64,000 nucleotides of DNA from Panax quinquefolius (taxonomy: Eukaryota > Streptophyta > Magnoliopsida > Apiales > Araliaceae), in NCBI GenBank assembly GCA_020205615.1, contig CM035164.1, forward strand, positions 118,607,363-118,671,362, in the 5' to 3' direction. Below, piece after piece: positions 47,028 to 57,119 of the stretch. Below the pieces are notes generated by a model. The model was not told the DNA's origin, did not search any database, and was given only the letters and a program-made list of their open reading frames with translations. Position numbers and translations under genes: made by a program. Within the stretch, counting starts at the first letter, position 1. The number at the start of each line of letters is the position of its first letter.

Positions 47028-47145
47028 AACTTCACGGTAAGTTGATCAATTGATCAATACAGTGCTGAAACGTAAAGAGAAATCACCATACGACATGTAT
47101 TTCGAAACTGTATTAATTAAATGACCAAAATTAACTTCATACTAA
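47028..47145 (+). mobile_element. Palindromic MITE of the TTGATCAATTGATCAA family, copy 2
   Basis: Starts acttcacggtaagttgatc and ends accaaaattaacttcat; same orientation as the copy at 55211. Non-coding. Confidence 0.75.
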
Positions 47146-47477
47146 TCACTCCCAAACAAATAAATTACTAATGGATTCGAAAAACCAAAAGTTGCCTTAA
47201 ATCCGCCCTAAAATGTCAAAGGAGTTCGGTGGAGTGAGTAATTAATTACCCCCCTTGACCATCACATGCTCCATTCTTTTCTCTTTCCCTCCACCACCTC
47301 CATGTGAGGCCAAGTCAGTCCTCCCGCCCGCGCCATTAGAAATTTAGAATTTATAGTAGTCTCACAATATTTTTGTCTTTTAGTACATTTTTACTACTTC
47401 TACTTATACTTCCAAAAAATACATTAATAAAATTATGAATTTGGGTTCCCTTCAACTTTATCTTGTACATCCTCAAG

Positions 47478-47479
<2 letters not shown>

Positions 47480-47510
<31 letters not shown>
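47480..47510. repeat. (TA)n microsatellite, left flank of foldback MITE
   Basis: About 15 AT units directly before the foldback element at 47511. Confidence 0.95.
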
Positions 47511-47512
<2 letters not shown>

Positions 47513-47870
47513 AAACCGATCAGGTGAGGGCTCCTTTACTTTGTTAAAATGCGGACCTTTTTTTTATTATTTTTTTTTAAAACAACTAAAAAAAAATATT
47601 TAATATTTTATGAAACTGAAATTTTTCCATAATACAATGTTTTGGGGGTGATTTGGATACCTATACCAAAAAATGGTGGTACAGTCTGCATTAAATCGCA
47701 TGCACTGCTTTTGTTATACGTGATCCAAAACATCGTATTATGAAAAATTTCGGGTTCCATAAAATATTAAACTTATTTTTTTAGTTATTTTTTTTGAAAA
47801 AAAAGCAAAAAAAAAACAAAAAAAAAAGTCCGTATTTTAACAAAAGTGTGAGCTAAGCATAGAACCGGAC

Positions 47871-47872
<2 letters not shown>
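47511..47872. mobile_element. Foldback MITE between (TA)n tracts, copy 1
   Basis: 362 bp. The halves pair: ttaatattttatgaaactga, gaaatttttccataatac and tggatacctatacc on the left mirror gtattatgaaaaatttcggg and ccataaaatattaaac on the right. (TA)n tracts stand directly on both sides (47480-47510 and 47873-47916). A relative with the same core is at 61357-61684, also between (TA)n tracts. This recalls the rice Micron MITEs, which sit in TA microsatellites; homology to them is not shown. Confidence 0.8.

Positions 47873-47916
<44 letters not shown>
47873..47916. repeat. (TA)n microsatellite
   Basis: 22 AT units between the foldback MITE and the left end of the MULE, which apparently inserted in or beside this tract. 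Confidence 0.95.
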
Positions 47917-47921
<5 letters not shown>

Positions 47922-48103
47922 TCATCCAGTGCCAACGTTTGCATAAAACTACATCGTGGCAAAGAACGAAAGTTAATGATCGCTGATCCGACAATGGAAG
48001 GTCATGATTAAATTTGATAAAGGCCTCGCCACTACAGTCAGTCAGAATGGGCGCCTACTTTTCCAAAATTGAAGCGAAATGACCAGCGTACCCCTGTAAT
48101 TTG
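47917..48103 (+). repeat. Left terminal inverted repeat of the MULE
   Basis: About 187 bp, matched by the reverse complement of 52505-52686 with scattered differences and a few gaps. Confidence 0.85.
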
Positions 48104-48113
48104 TTAAGTTCCC

Positions 48114-48290
48114 CTGCCGCAGGAGCCTGTAGCGGCAGGGTCCCACCAAATTGACTAAATTTTGCTCGTGCCAATCAAATCAAACCAGCTTTTGGTTTTT
48201 ATGACCAATCAAATCAAACCAGCTTTTTGTTTTTATGACCAACCCTTTTAACAATTAATCCGACTCTACCGCTAATGGCTGTAGCGGCAG
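48114..48290. repeat. Left subterminal GCCGCTACAG palindromes
   Basis: Two imperfect palindromes, 48114-48138 (CTGCCGC..CTGTAGCGGCAG) and 48266-48290 (CTACCGC..CTGTAGCGGCAG), flank a 34-bp tandem repeat. The perfect version is at 52329-52351. Their position at both ends, outside the genes, suggests protein-binding sites or promoter parts; this is inference. Confidence 0.7.
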
Positions 48291-48301
48291 TCTGTGTAGT
48301 G

Positions 48302-48308
48302 TTTTATA
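48302..48308 (+). promoter_or_regulatory. Putative TATA box of the MULE transposase gene
   Basis: ttttataaaccc about 170 bases before the ATG at 48477, followed by a CT-rich leader with a possible intron acceptor (tttgtttcag) two bases before the ATG. Confidence 0.45.
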
Positions 48309-48476
48309 AACCCATGCTTGCTTCCTCATTTCACAGATCTTACATACATCAGTTTTCTCTCGATTTTTCCCCCCGCTGCTATTCCATCTCTTTTATAATT
48401 TGGTTGATGTTGTCCAGTTTTACTCTCAAATTCAAGTTGAAGTTCTGATCCGGTGATTCTTCCTTTTTGTTTCAGA

Positions 48477-50648
48477 ATGGCTCACAACATACCTGCTCAT
48501 AAAAGGTTTGTATCAAGTTCTTCAGATTCTGTTGCTAGTTTAGATATTTATGAAAATGAATCTGAGTTTGTAAGTGAAGTTGAAAGTAGTAAATCTGAAA
48601 TGATTCCATACGTTGGTCAGTTATTTTCTAAGTTGGAAGAAGTTGAATTTTTTATAGGTCGATATCTAAACAAAATGGTTTTGAGATTAGAATCAAGAAC
48701 TAGTCATAAACATCTTTGGTACTAATGAGGTGTCGTCTAGGTTGTATGTTTGTAAAAAAGCAGGTACACCAACTTCTGTAAAGAGTTTACCTGATGATGA
48801 AGATGGTAGTAAGAAAATAACTAGGCCGCGAGACTCTATAAGACGCACATTATGCAAAGCTAGAATATTTGTTATTCATAGTAAGAAAGAAGACAATTGA
48901 CGTATTTCTATTGTTCAATTAGAGCACAATCATCGCCTAGTGACCCCTACCAAGGTAGATTTGATCGAGACACAAAGAAATATTACTCCGGTTGCAAGAA
49001 AATTAATTGACACTTTAAATAAGTCTGGTATTGACCGAGTATGATGATGAACGTTTTGAGCACAATGGGTGGCGGGTTGCAAAATGTTCCTTTTTCTAAT
49101 GTTAATGTTCAGAATGTGGTGAGAGATTTAAGGCGTGATTCTGCAGATGAAAATGATGCACAAGCTGCTGTAAATTATTTGAAAAAATATGGATCCGGAT
49201 GTTTGAGTAATTTTTTTATCGTGTCAAACCAGACGAAACAAATCGCATAGCATGCATTTTGTGGGTTGACACCCGATCAAGGTTGATGTATCAACATTTC
49301 GGAGATGTTGTGACATTTGACAGTACGTACAGGACTAATAAGTATGGCATGCCGTTTGTTCCATTTACCGGGGTCAACCACCATTTTCAGTCTATACTGT
49401 TTGGATTTACATTGTTAAGGGATGAGACAGAGGACACTTTTGTGTGGGTATTAGAGACATGGCTCGAAGCCATGGACTATAAGACACCTATAACCATCAT
49501 CACTGACCAAGACAAAGCCATGAGTAATGCTATTGCTAAGGTACTCCCTTCTACTCATCACTATCTATGTTCTTGGCATATTAGCAACAAGTTTTCTGAG
49601 AAATTGCATCATGTTTATTCTGAGCACCCATCCTTCTAAGACCATTTTAACAATCAGGTGTATAATTCATCGTCCATCTGGGAGTTTGAAGAGCGTTATG
49701 CGGATTCTAGTGAGGAATTATGAATTGTATAACAATGAGTGGATTAGAAGTTTGTATGATGTACGAGAGAAATGGATTCCGGCGTATACAAAGAGATATT
49801 TTACCTCGGGAATGACAACCACTGGAAGAAGCGAAAGCATGAATCATTTTTTTGATGAGTTTGTCAATGCTTCAACGGGCATGAAAGAATTTATAGTACA
49901 GAGTCAGAAGGCTATAGAAAAATAATTTATCAGAGAGAGGAAGGACGACTACATAACACAACATCGGAAAAGGAATATGGTACTCGGGTCATCTTTGGAA
50001 GTGCATCTTTGCTTCGTGTACACAAAAAGAGTCATAGACGCTTTTCAACGTCAATTCGTCGATTCCATGATGTACAATGTTAGTAAAGTTAGTGAGTTGT
50101 GTGGTCCTGAAACAAAGGTTTATGCAGTGTATAAGGCAGATGCCGCTAAAAATGGTGGAAGATATAAAGAAATAATCAACAATCGTCAGCTAGGGTTGGT
50201 AACATGTAATTGTCAATTATTTTCCTATTCTGGTGAAGTATGCAGGCACATCTTGAGGTATTTCTTGTCTAAGAGTATTTCTCAAATTCCGAGCAACATG
50301 ATTCTTACTCGGTGGATAAGAAATGCGAACAAAATCGATGTTGAAGAATTACTCTTTAGCCCAACAACTGCTGACTTTGAACAAGATCAAGCAATGCGTT
50401 TTAATCATTTGATGACTGATAGTCAGGAGTTAGCCAGTAAAGCTGCTTTCTCAATAAGAGGTTACAAAACTCATCTTAAGTTGAATGCACGAGGAAAAGC
50501 GTTAATTGACCAGTGTGATCCGGATGAGAATCTTACTGAATTGGCTGACGATGACATTGATTGCACTGTTGGAGTTACACCTCAGGCAATGGGCTATGAT
50601 AATGACGATGAAGATGCGGAAGAAGACGAGTTCTTCCTTCAAAATTAA
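48477..50648 (+). pseudogene. FAR1/MURA-type MULE transposase, broken
   Basis: Transposase of the FAR1-related MULE group, which cuts and moves the element. The ATG at 48477 was chosen because it follows a splice-acceptor-like run. Order: acidic N-terminus; FAR1-type zinc-binding region (about 48740-48960; YVCKKAG, RRTLCKAR, EHNHRL); linker; MULE catalytic domain (49259-49640; FGDVVTFDSTYRTNKY, FGFTLLRDETEDTF, IITDQDKAM, CSWHI), with likely catalytic Asp residues in TFDST and TDQD; then the SWIM zinc finger (50208-50260; CNC..CRH). An acidic tail (DDEDAEEDE) ends at the TAA of 50646-50648. Breaks: stop 48723, TGA about 48898, stops about 49042, indel in a T run about 49210, TAA 49637, frameshift about 49715, TAA 49922. 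It cannot make a full protein. Confidence 0.88.
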
Positions 50649-51505
50649 ATCCATTCATATTGTCATCCCACCTCACGTAAGGGCGCCAAACTACTTGCCA
50701 TTCAGGCTGGTCATCTAACTTCCCTCGGTAGAATTTTAAATGATGATGGGCATTTTGTCGTCTATTAGGGTAGCTGTGATTTTCTGAGTATGCCCACGCT
50801 AGGGCCCTAGGTAACCATAACTGTGATTGAGGCCAAGGTTTAGGTCTTCCAATTATTATACGCTCGTATGCCCAAATTTGTAAAAGGGTGACACAACCAT
50901 TAATATATTTAGCTCCTTTCCTAGTGGCAGTATATAAAGTTCTATACAAATAGCCCAACACAGCTGCATCCCACGAATACGTTACACAATTTTCAGCGTT
51001 GGCAATAAAATACATATACTTGGGATGAACAGTGTTTTTATTCCTAGTGGGGAACAATATTGCCCCACACAACCAAAGAATATATGCCTTTGTGCATCGA
51101 CCAACAATTTCCTTACTTGCTTTAGGGGGACAATTATTAAAATGTTGTTGTAACCATAGTAATGAAATAGAGCCGCATTTTTTTGATTCCTGATATTCAG
51201 CAACTACTTCACAACCAAAATATTCTTTAAAATGAGCTAATGGAGTGTCAAATAATGGACAAGGTTTTCCAACAACCGACAACCCAAAAATGAAGTGTAC
51301 ATCCTCTAAAGTGATTGTAATTTTCCCACAATTTAGGTGAAAACTATTGGTCTCCTACCGCCATCTCTACCAAGCGACATTTGCCCAATGTCGGGTTTTA
51401 ATAATACAATCATGGATAACAAAAATTCCAAAGCCACATTTTTGTAAAAGAGTTTTTTGAGCTTTTGTTAATATCCATTGATCGTATTTTTTTCAGTTAA
51501 TTGAC
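50575..51505 (-). pseudogene. Plant mobile domain (PMD) gene fragment inside the MULE
   Basis: The clear open frame is 51282-50575 (235 codons). It matches the plant mobile domain (aminotransferase-like) family, to which MAIN and MAIL1 belong, in FGCEVV, CTKAYILWLCGAILFP, YSWDAAVLGYLYRTLY, GCVTLLQIWAYERI and GRPKPW. Earlier domain parts continue upstream to about 51505 out of frame (GFGIFVIHD, RHWANVAW, ETNSFHLNCGKITITLEDVHFIFGL), with a frameshift and stop near 51360. Downstream the family sequence ends at about WRPYVRWDDN (near 50640); the last 22 or so codons are merely the antisense of the transposase end. So it is a truncated gene captured in the MULE, meeting the transposase tail to tail. 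PMD proteins act in silencing and gene regulation; no function can be claimed for this copy. Confidence 0.85.
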
Positions 51506-52150
51506 ATGAGAGTAGTCTTCCCCTGTCTCTTTTTCGTCATATATAACATCTGACACATGATTTTGTTGGTCGTTAAGGACACTTAGGTCAATTGGTCCAT
51601 AAATTCAACTGTCCATCTAGTACCTAAAAAAATACTAGTAAAGATTTTTAATATTGTTTAATAACTATGTAACAAAATTATATCTATATCCTATTAATCA
51701 GGCAAAAAACCTCATTTTAAATTACTCACATGCATATGATAGCACACATAACTAACTATATTTTATCAAAAAAACATTCATAATAAAACAAAACTCCATT
51801 ATAATTATTAAGCAATTAATTTAATAATAAGTAAAAATTATACTAACTAATTCACCACATAGTTATATAATTACCCACACACATAAATCACACATTTTTT
51901 TCTTAATAACTACTTCACATGCATAGATTTTTCACATGCATATTATTAAACTCTCTTAATGACAAAATAACTACTTTAAATGCAATATATATATAGTACA
52001 TAGTAATAATTGATCATTTTTCTTAAAAGTTTAAACTTCATTTTTATTATAAAAACATTTTAAAAAAAATTAAAATATTTATTTATTTTTAATTGAATAT
52101 TTGAAAAATAAATCTTACCAATGAAAATATTTTCGGAATACAAAACTTGT
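51506..52150. other. AT-rich spacer inside the MULE
   Basis: No coding signal; probably 5' flank or intron of the captured PMD gene on minus. Confidence 0.4.
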
Positions 52151-52327
52151 TGCTCCACCCGTTGCAATCTAACTTTCTCTCGTGCCAATCTCTTCTGCTT
52201 TGCTGCTTGAATGAAAATTGTTCTACCGGAAGGAGAGGAATGTGTATAGCGGCAGAGGAAAGAGAGGAAATGATGAACGTTTTGACAGGGAGAGAGAGGA
52301 GCGGCAGGAGGTTAAATGGGAGAATGT

Positions 52328-52352
52328 CTGCCGCTACAGCCTGTAGCGGCAA
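52328..52352. repeat. Right subterminal perfect palindrome
   Basis: Arms TGCCGCTACAG (52329-52339) and CTGTAGCGGCA (52341-52351) around a single C: 11 bp, perfect. Related to the two imperfect copies near 48114 and 48266. Single-arm copies (agcggcag) lie near 52236 and 52301. Confidence 0.85.
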
Positions 52353-52504
52353 GGTGTTTTGTATTCCGTGCTCTTACCTTCCCAACATCATGTCAGTTAC
52401 GAATTCCAACAATCATGTCAGTTACGTATTCCAACATCATGTTATGTCATGTCAGTTGATCAAAGGGGTAGTATGCCGCTTTCAGTGCTCCAATGAGAAT
52501 GCAT

Positions 52505-52686
52505 CAATTAAATTACGAAGTATCGATCATTTCGCCTCCAATTTTGAAAAAGACCCGCCATGTACCAACCCGATGGCATTGTGGCCTTTATCAAATTTAA
52601 TCACAGCCTTCTATTGTCCAGATCAACGATCATTAACTCGTTTGCTGCACAGTACTTTTAACAAACGTTGACCACGGATGAATTTC
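52505..52686 (-). repeat. Right terminal inverted repeat of the MULE
   Basis: Pairs with 47917-48103. The plus-strand frame 52147-52671 overlaps it and is not a gene. Confidence 0.85.
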
Positions 52687-53806
52687 CATATATGTGTGTG
52701 TGTGTCGGTGTGTGTGTAATATTCTTCATTTAAAATGGTATTTTTTTTCTTTCTTATCGACAAGAAAATTCAGTTAATATTAATTATTAAGCCACCATTG
52801 TCCTTACAAATGCAGTATACAATGATTAACTTTTTAAAGTTAATTAAAGATATTTTTAAATTTAAAATTGATATAAATTTTTTTGATTTTAATTAATAGA
52901 ATGATTAATATTATAAATTATCTAATAATACTATTCATTGTAATATTTTTAATTTCATAGTTTTTAATAAATTATCTCAATTTTAAACTCTATTATCCAC
53001 ACAAAAGAGATTTGGTAAAAAAATATATATTTAAAAATGCTTCTAAATATGTCAATTACTATTGATGTTAGAATAATATTCATGCTGATAAAATAATTGT
53101 TTAACTATACTTTTACACTTTTTTCTACTACACGTTGAACCTTTCAGCTACACTTATTTATTTGACGGTATAATTGTTATTTTGGCTGTATTAGTCATTT
53201 ATTAGTAATTGTCTGTGTCTTCAGACACGGTGTAACGAAATTCTCTCTATCAGTTTCAACGATCTAACTTTCATTTGCTCTCTTTCCTCCTTCTTCTCCC
53301 ACCACATTTTTCCGCCCAAATCAATTAGAATGAATTTGAACCGTCCTTGTACTTTTCCGTCAAAATTAATTAGAATGAATCTGAACCGTCATTGTGTTTT
53401 CCCGCCTAAATTCAAAATGAGTTCTATCTTATTAATATTAATATAGAAGAAGATATCAACTCTCTTAGACAGTTCATATTGTCAAAGTAAAAATAATATT
53501 ATTAAAATAATTTATATTATAAAATCTTTAACGAAAGTTTGGTGATTTTGTATCACAATTTTTTTCTTTTGTCCATATAATTTAAATACATTACTATTTA
53601 TCCTTAATTATTAATTTAATTTTTATACTTTTTATTTAATTCTCCAAATTTTATGTATTCAACGTGTGTGCTAGCTAATAAATATAATTTGCAATTATAA
53701 AAGTATCATTTTGACAATATCTTTTTTTTTTTTTTGTTAATTTTCGTAAACACACCCAAAAAATCGAACCTTTGACCTCAAATAATCACAAGGCAAGAGT
53801 TATCGC
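52687..53806. other. AT-rich gene-free stretch
   Basis: Starts with a (TG)n-like run (52690-52715). At 53315-53400 a segment of about 60 bp is doubled (aattagaatgaatytgaaccgtc in each copy). No coding signal. Confidence 0.45.
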
Positions 53807-54668
53807 TAGGGGTGAACAATTCAGTTTTAACCGAACCAAATAGCTTATTCAATTATAACCGAAAATTGCAATTAGCACATTTCTGATATCCGAGCTGATA
53901 ACTGAATTATTGTATAACCGAATTTGCCGAATTACCGAATTTACTATGCGATTATTTGGTAAATAACCGAAATGAAGGCAAGCATAATGATTACCAATAT
54001 ATGAGTACATGAACAGCATTACAAACTTATCATTCAGTCAACACAAAACAACAGAAAGGCCAATGCTTCATACATAATATGATAATAATACATACATAAC
54101 TAAAATAAATAATACAAAATAATTTAAAACTTTAACATGATTAAAATTAGTAATACGTAATCCGTCCAAACTTGGTCCGTTCGAAGATAGAGGTTGTCGA
54201 CTTCGAAAAACAGTAGAGGGAAATATAAGTAGATACCTCAGACTTCGAAGATAGAGACTGTCGAAAGAGAGGGAAACTCGGTCCGTTCGGAGGCGGAGCG
54301 GACTGCCGAACTGAGATTATGACTTTTGGGTTAGGGCACTAGAGGCTAGGGCAGAGTGAGACATCTGAGGGCAAGGCCAGGGGCGAGAAGAGATGAGAGA
54401 TCTAAGATCTTAGACTGAGAGATGAGAAATCGATTTGAGATCTGAGACCGAGAGGTGAGAGTCTAAGAGATGAGAAGTCTTCTGAGTATGTAGAGCTAGT
54501 ATGTGAACGAGCAGTGAGAGAATGAGAAATTAATCTCAAACTCGAAAATCAGAAATAAAATCGGATATAACCGAATTATTAAAAATAATTGAATAACTGA
54601 AAAAATTCGGTAAAAAAACTTCAATTCAATTCGATTATTCCATTTTATTCATTTTTTTCTCGGTCCTA
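53807..54668. mobile_element. hAT-like non-autonomous element rich in AACCGAA motifs
   Basis: 862 bp. Starts TAGGGGTGAACAATTCAG, a hAT-like end, with many ataaccgaat/attcggtt phrases near both ends. Its right end (reverse-complemented TAGGACCGAG) is decayed. Flanking 8-mers GTTATCGC (53799-53806) and ATTACCAC (54669-54676) differ only by three transitions, fitting an old target duplication. The interior (54170-54540) is GC-richer, repetitive and non-coding. Confidence 0.6.
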
Positions 54669-55210
54669 ATTACCACCGGCGAGAACATACGGCTCATTTT
54701 GACAATATCATTGTGACTATAACAATATCAATATTCCCTACTATATGAAATAATAATGAGTATAAAATAGGTAGTATATATTGTACGTGTGTCATGAGTG
54801 ACTGAGCGAGTAGTGGATCCAGCTATGTAAATAGGAGTACAAAATGTCACGTGTCGAGTAATTATGCTACATCACCCTTCCGTTTTGCTTTATAAAAAAA
54901 TTTCTTAATAAAAAACCCCATTTTCGGAAATAAATACTCTACCTCTAAATGATGAACAAAACATAATTTATATGTATATATATTAAAAAAATAAAAAAAT
55001 TCTAAATTTATCCCTAATGACTCCACAAAATTATATAATAGAATGAATATTTTTCTTATTTTTTTTATATTAGTAGACTACTAAATGTTTTAATTACTCT
55101 TTATTTTATTTACTTTATCTCATATTTTTGAATCAAAAAATATTATACATTTAATTATTATTTAATCATTTTTTGGTGAACGAGGGAGTATGTAATTTTA
55201 GGATTCGATT
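54669..55210. other. Gene-free stretch upstream of the cyclin gene
   Basis: AT-rich. A Stowaway-like end (gaacgagggagtatg) lies at about 55176-55190. No gene seen. It may hold distal promoter sequence. Confidence 0.4.
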
Positions 55211-55332
55211 ACAATAAACTTCATGGTAAGTTGATTAATTTATCAATACAATATTGACATGTAAAGAGATTACCTCTCGTCTGTATGTGAATATTATATT
55301 GATTAATTGATCAAAATTAACTTGATGTCATA
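55211..55332 (+). mobile_element. Palindromic MITE of the TTGATCAATTGATCAA family, copy 3, at the cyclin promoter
   Basis: Begins aacttcatggtaagttgatt and ends gatcaaaattaacttgatgt, with near-inverted halves. It ends about 18 bp before the TATA box of the cyclin gene, so it occupies the proximal promoter position. Confidence 0.75.
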
Positions 55333-55349
55333 ATTCTAATATACTGAAC

Positions 55350-55356
55350 TATAAAA
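55350..55356 (+). promoter_or_regulatory. TATA box of the CYCD3-like gene
   Basis: tataaaa, 166 bp before the ATG, followed about 25-35 bp later by a CT-rich initiation-like region (ctcaccgctcagtctccccc, 55376-55395). This implies a 5' leader of about 135-145 bases. Confidence 0.55.
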
Positions 55357-55521
55357 ATACCAACTCTACCTACTGCTCACCGCTCAGTCTCCCCCTCCAA
55401 AAACAGAGAAAAGTAGACAACGGAGAGAGAAAATATATGTCCCCCCTCTCTAAATTTATCTGCATTTTCATTATAACAATGAAATGAACTCAACCCTTAA
55501 ACCTCTTCTTCCCAGAAGAAG

Positions 55522-56949
55522 ATGTCTCATTTGCAACAAAACCCTCCATTTCTTTTAGATTCTTTATACTGCCAAGAGAACCATTGGGATAAAGAAACAG
55601 AGGAATCTTATTTTGAGGATGAAACAGAGGACTATAATATCATCAGATTCAGCCCAAAACATGAAGTAATATTACTAGACCAGGACTTGTTTTGGGAAGA
55701 AGAAGAGCTCTCCTCTTTATTCTCAAAAGAAGAGCAAAATGGGCTGTGTTATAATCTTGAAAATAACTCAGTTTTAGCTGAATCTCGCCGTGCAGCTGTG
55801 GAGTGGATGCTGAAAGTTGTGGCCCATTACTTTTTTTCTGCTCTTACTGCTGTTCTTGCAGTGAATTATCTTGATAGATTTATGTTCAGCTTCCAGTTTC
55901 AAAGGGATAAGCCATGGATGACCCAACTTGCTGCTGTTTCTTGTCTTTCTCTTGCTGCTAAAGTTGAGGAGACCCAAGTTCCTCTCCTTTTAGATCTCCA
56001 AGTATGTCTTTAATATACAAAATCTTGTTAAAATTTGATAGATTTTATTATGCATATATTGAGTAAAATGTGTGAATGAATCTGGGTGCTTATGTTTCGT
56101 AAAGGTGGAGAAGACAAAGTATGTATTTGAGGCAAAAACTATTCAGAGAATGGAGATTTTGGTATTGTCAACTCTGAAATGGAAGATGAACCCTGTGACC
56201 CCACTTTCATTTCTTGATTATTTTACAAGGAGGCTAAGCCTAAAGAACCCCCTCTGTTGGGAATTGTTCAAGAGATCTGAGTCCCTCCTCCTCTCTTTTA
56301 TTGCTGGTAAGCATTTTGTAAAATTTTCACTAACAATATCAAAAACCCACAAATCATAATTCAGTTTTGTTCACTAATTATTGATTTATGTATGTTATAT
56401 TGATTGCAGATTGTAGGTTTACGTGTTACCTTCCTTCTGTACTAGCCACTGCCACAATGCTGCTTGTAGCCAATAGCCTAGAGCCTTGTATTGGAGTAAA
56501 ATATAAAACTCAACTATTGGGCATTATTGAAATTGACAAGGTTACTTTCTTTGATCATTCACATTCCATTAATTCTTCACGTCATTTCTTTTAGTTAATT
56601 GCATAATTTGCATTCTTGAATCTAAATTATTAGCTTATTTACTTGATGTATTGATCAACAGGGCAAAGTAAAAGATTGCTGCAAGCAAATCCAGGATTTG
56701 ACATCGAGAGGATTTAGCCGAAATAACAAGCGCAAGTTTGGGTCATTTCCAGACAGCCCTAAAGGGGTTATGGATCTGTCTTTCAGCTCAGATAGTTCAA
56801 ATGATTCCTGGTCTGTGACGGCATCGGCACAGGCACCGGCGTCGGTTTCATCATCGCCGGAGCCAGTGTCCAAGAGGAGTAAGGCGCAAGATCAGCATAT
56901 GCAGAGTTTTGACAATGTAACTGCAGATATTCTCAGCATTCCTCTTTAA
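55522..56949 (+). CDS. CYCD3: D-type cyclin, CYCD3 class (four exons)
   Basis: Regulatory subunit that pairs with CDKA and drives G1/S entry by phosphorylating the retinoblastoma-related protein. Exons 55522-56001, 56105-56306, 56410-56540 and 56662-56949; all introns GT-AG (103, 103 and 121 bp), phases 0, 1, 0; 366 residues, normal for CYCD3. LxCxE retinoblastoma-binding motif at 15-19 (LYCQE). The cyclin box runs from about 87 (AESRRAAVEWML, YLDRF 116-120, KVEET 148-152) through exon 2; the C-terminal cyclin fold is in exons 2-3. The Ser/Asp-rich tail (KRKFGSFPDSPKG, SFSSDSSNDSW, SSSPEPVSKRSK) is the CYCD3 signature and PEST-like. The ATG is the first in a CT-rich leader. No stop or frameshift. 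It is the only gene in the window that looks functional. The exact D3 paralogue cannot be told. Confidence 0.94.
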
Positions 56950-57119
56950 ATAGATGCCACTTTAATATTTCTTGATGGTCCAATTAGTCTTAAATATGGT
57001 TAATAACAGTGAAATGTTCTCTTCATATGCATGTTAAATTGCCTACCATCTTTGCATTAAAATCTATCAATACCCAAATCAAGGGATTATATGTGTTTAT
57101 AATCTCTATGAAAATGATG
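56950..57119 (+). other. Presumed 3' untranslated region of the cyclin gene
   Basis: AT-rich sequence after the stop. No AATAAA close by; an aataaa lies at about 57284, so the poly(A) site is uncertain. Confidence 0.35.

Larger units (their letters stand above)
47917..52686. mobile_element. Mutator-like element carrying transposase and PMD genes
   Basis: 4770 bp with long terminal inverted repeats (47917-48103 and 52505-52686). Both start GAAATTCATCC read inward and keep shared blocks such as gttaatgatcg and gattaaatttgataaaggcc. Inside are a plus-strand FAR1/MURA-type transposase gene and a minus-strand plant mobile domain gene, tail to tail. Subterminal tandem repeats (48171-48238, 34 bp twice; 52384-52460, about 26 bp three times) and GCCGCTACAG palindromes lie between the terminal repeats and the genes. 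The flanks are TA-rich, so a 9-bp target duplication (expected for MULEs) cannot be told from the microsatellite. Confidence 0.88.

Noticed and set aside
48051..48057. cactaca as a CACTA transposon end
   Set aside because: Lies within the left inverted repeat of the MULE, and no partner end is at the expected distance.
52147..52671. 174-codon plus-strand frame
   Set aside because: Runs through the subterminal and terminal repeat of the MULE; no domain, and the equivalent left end does not keep it.
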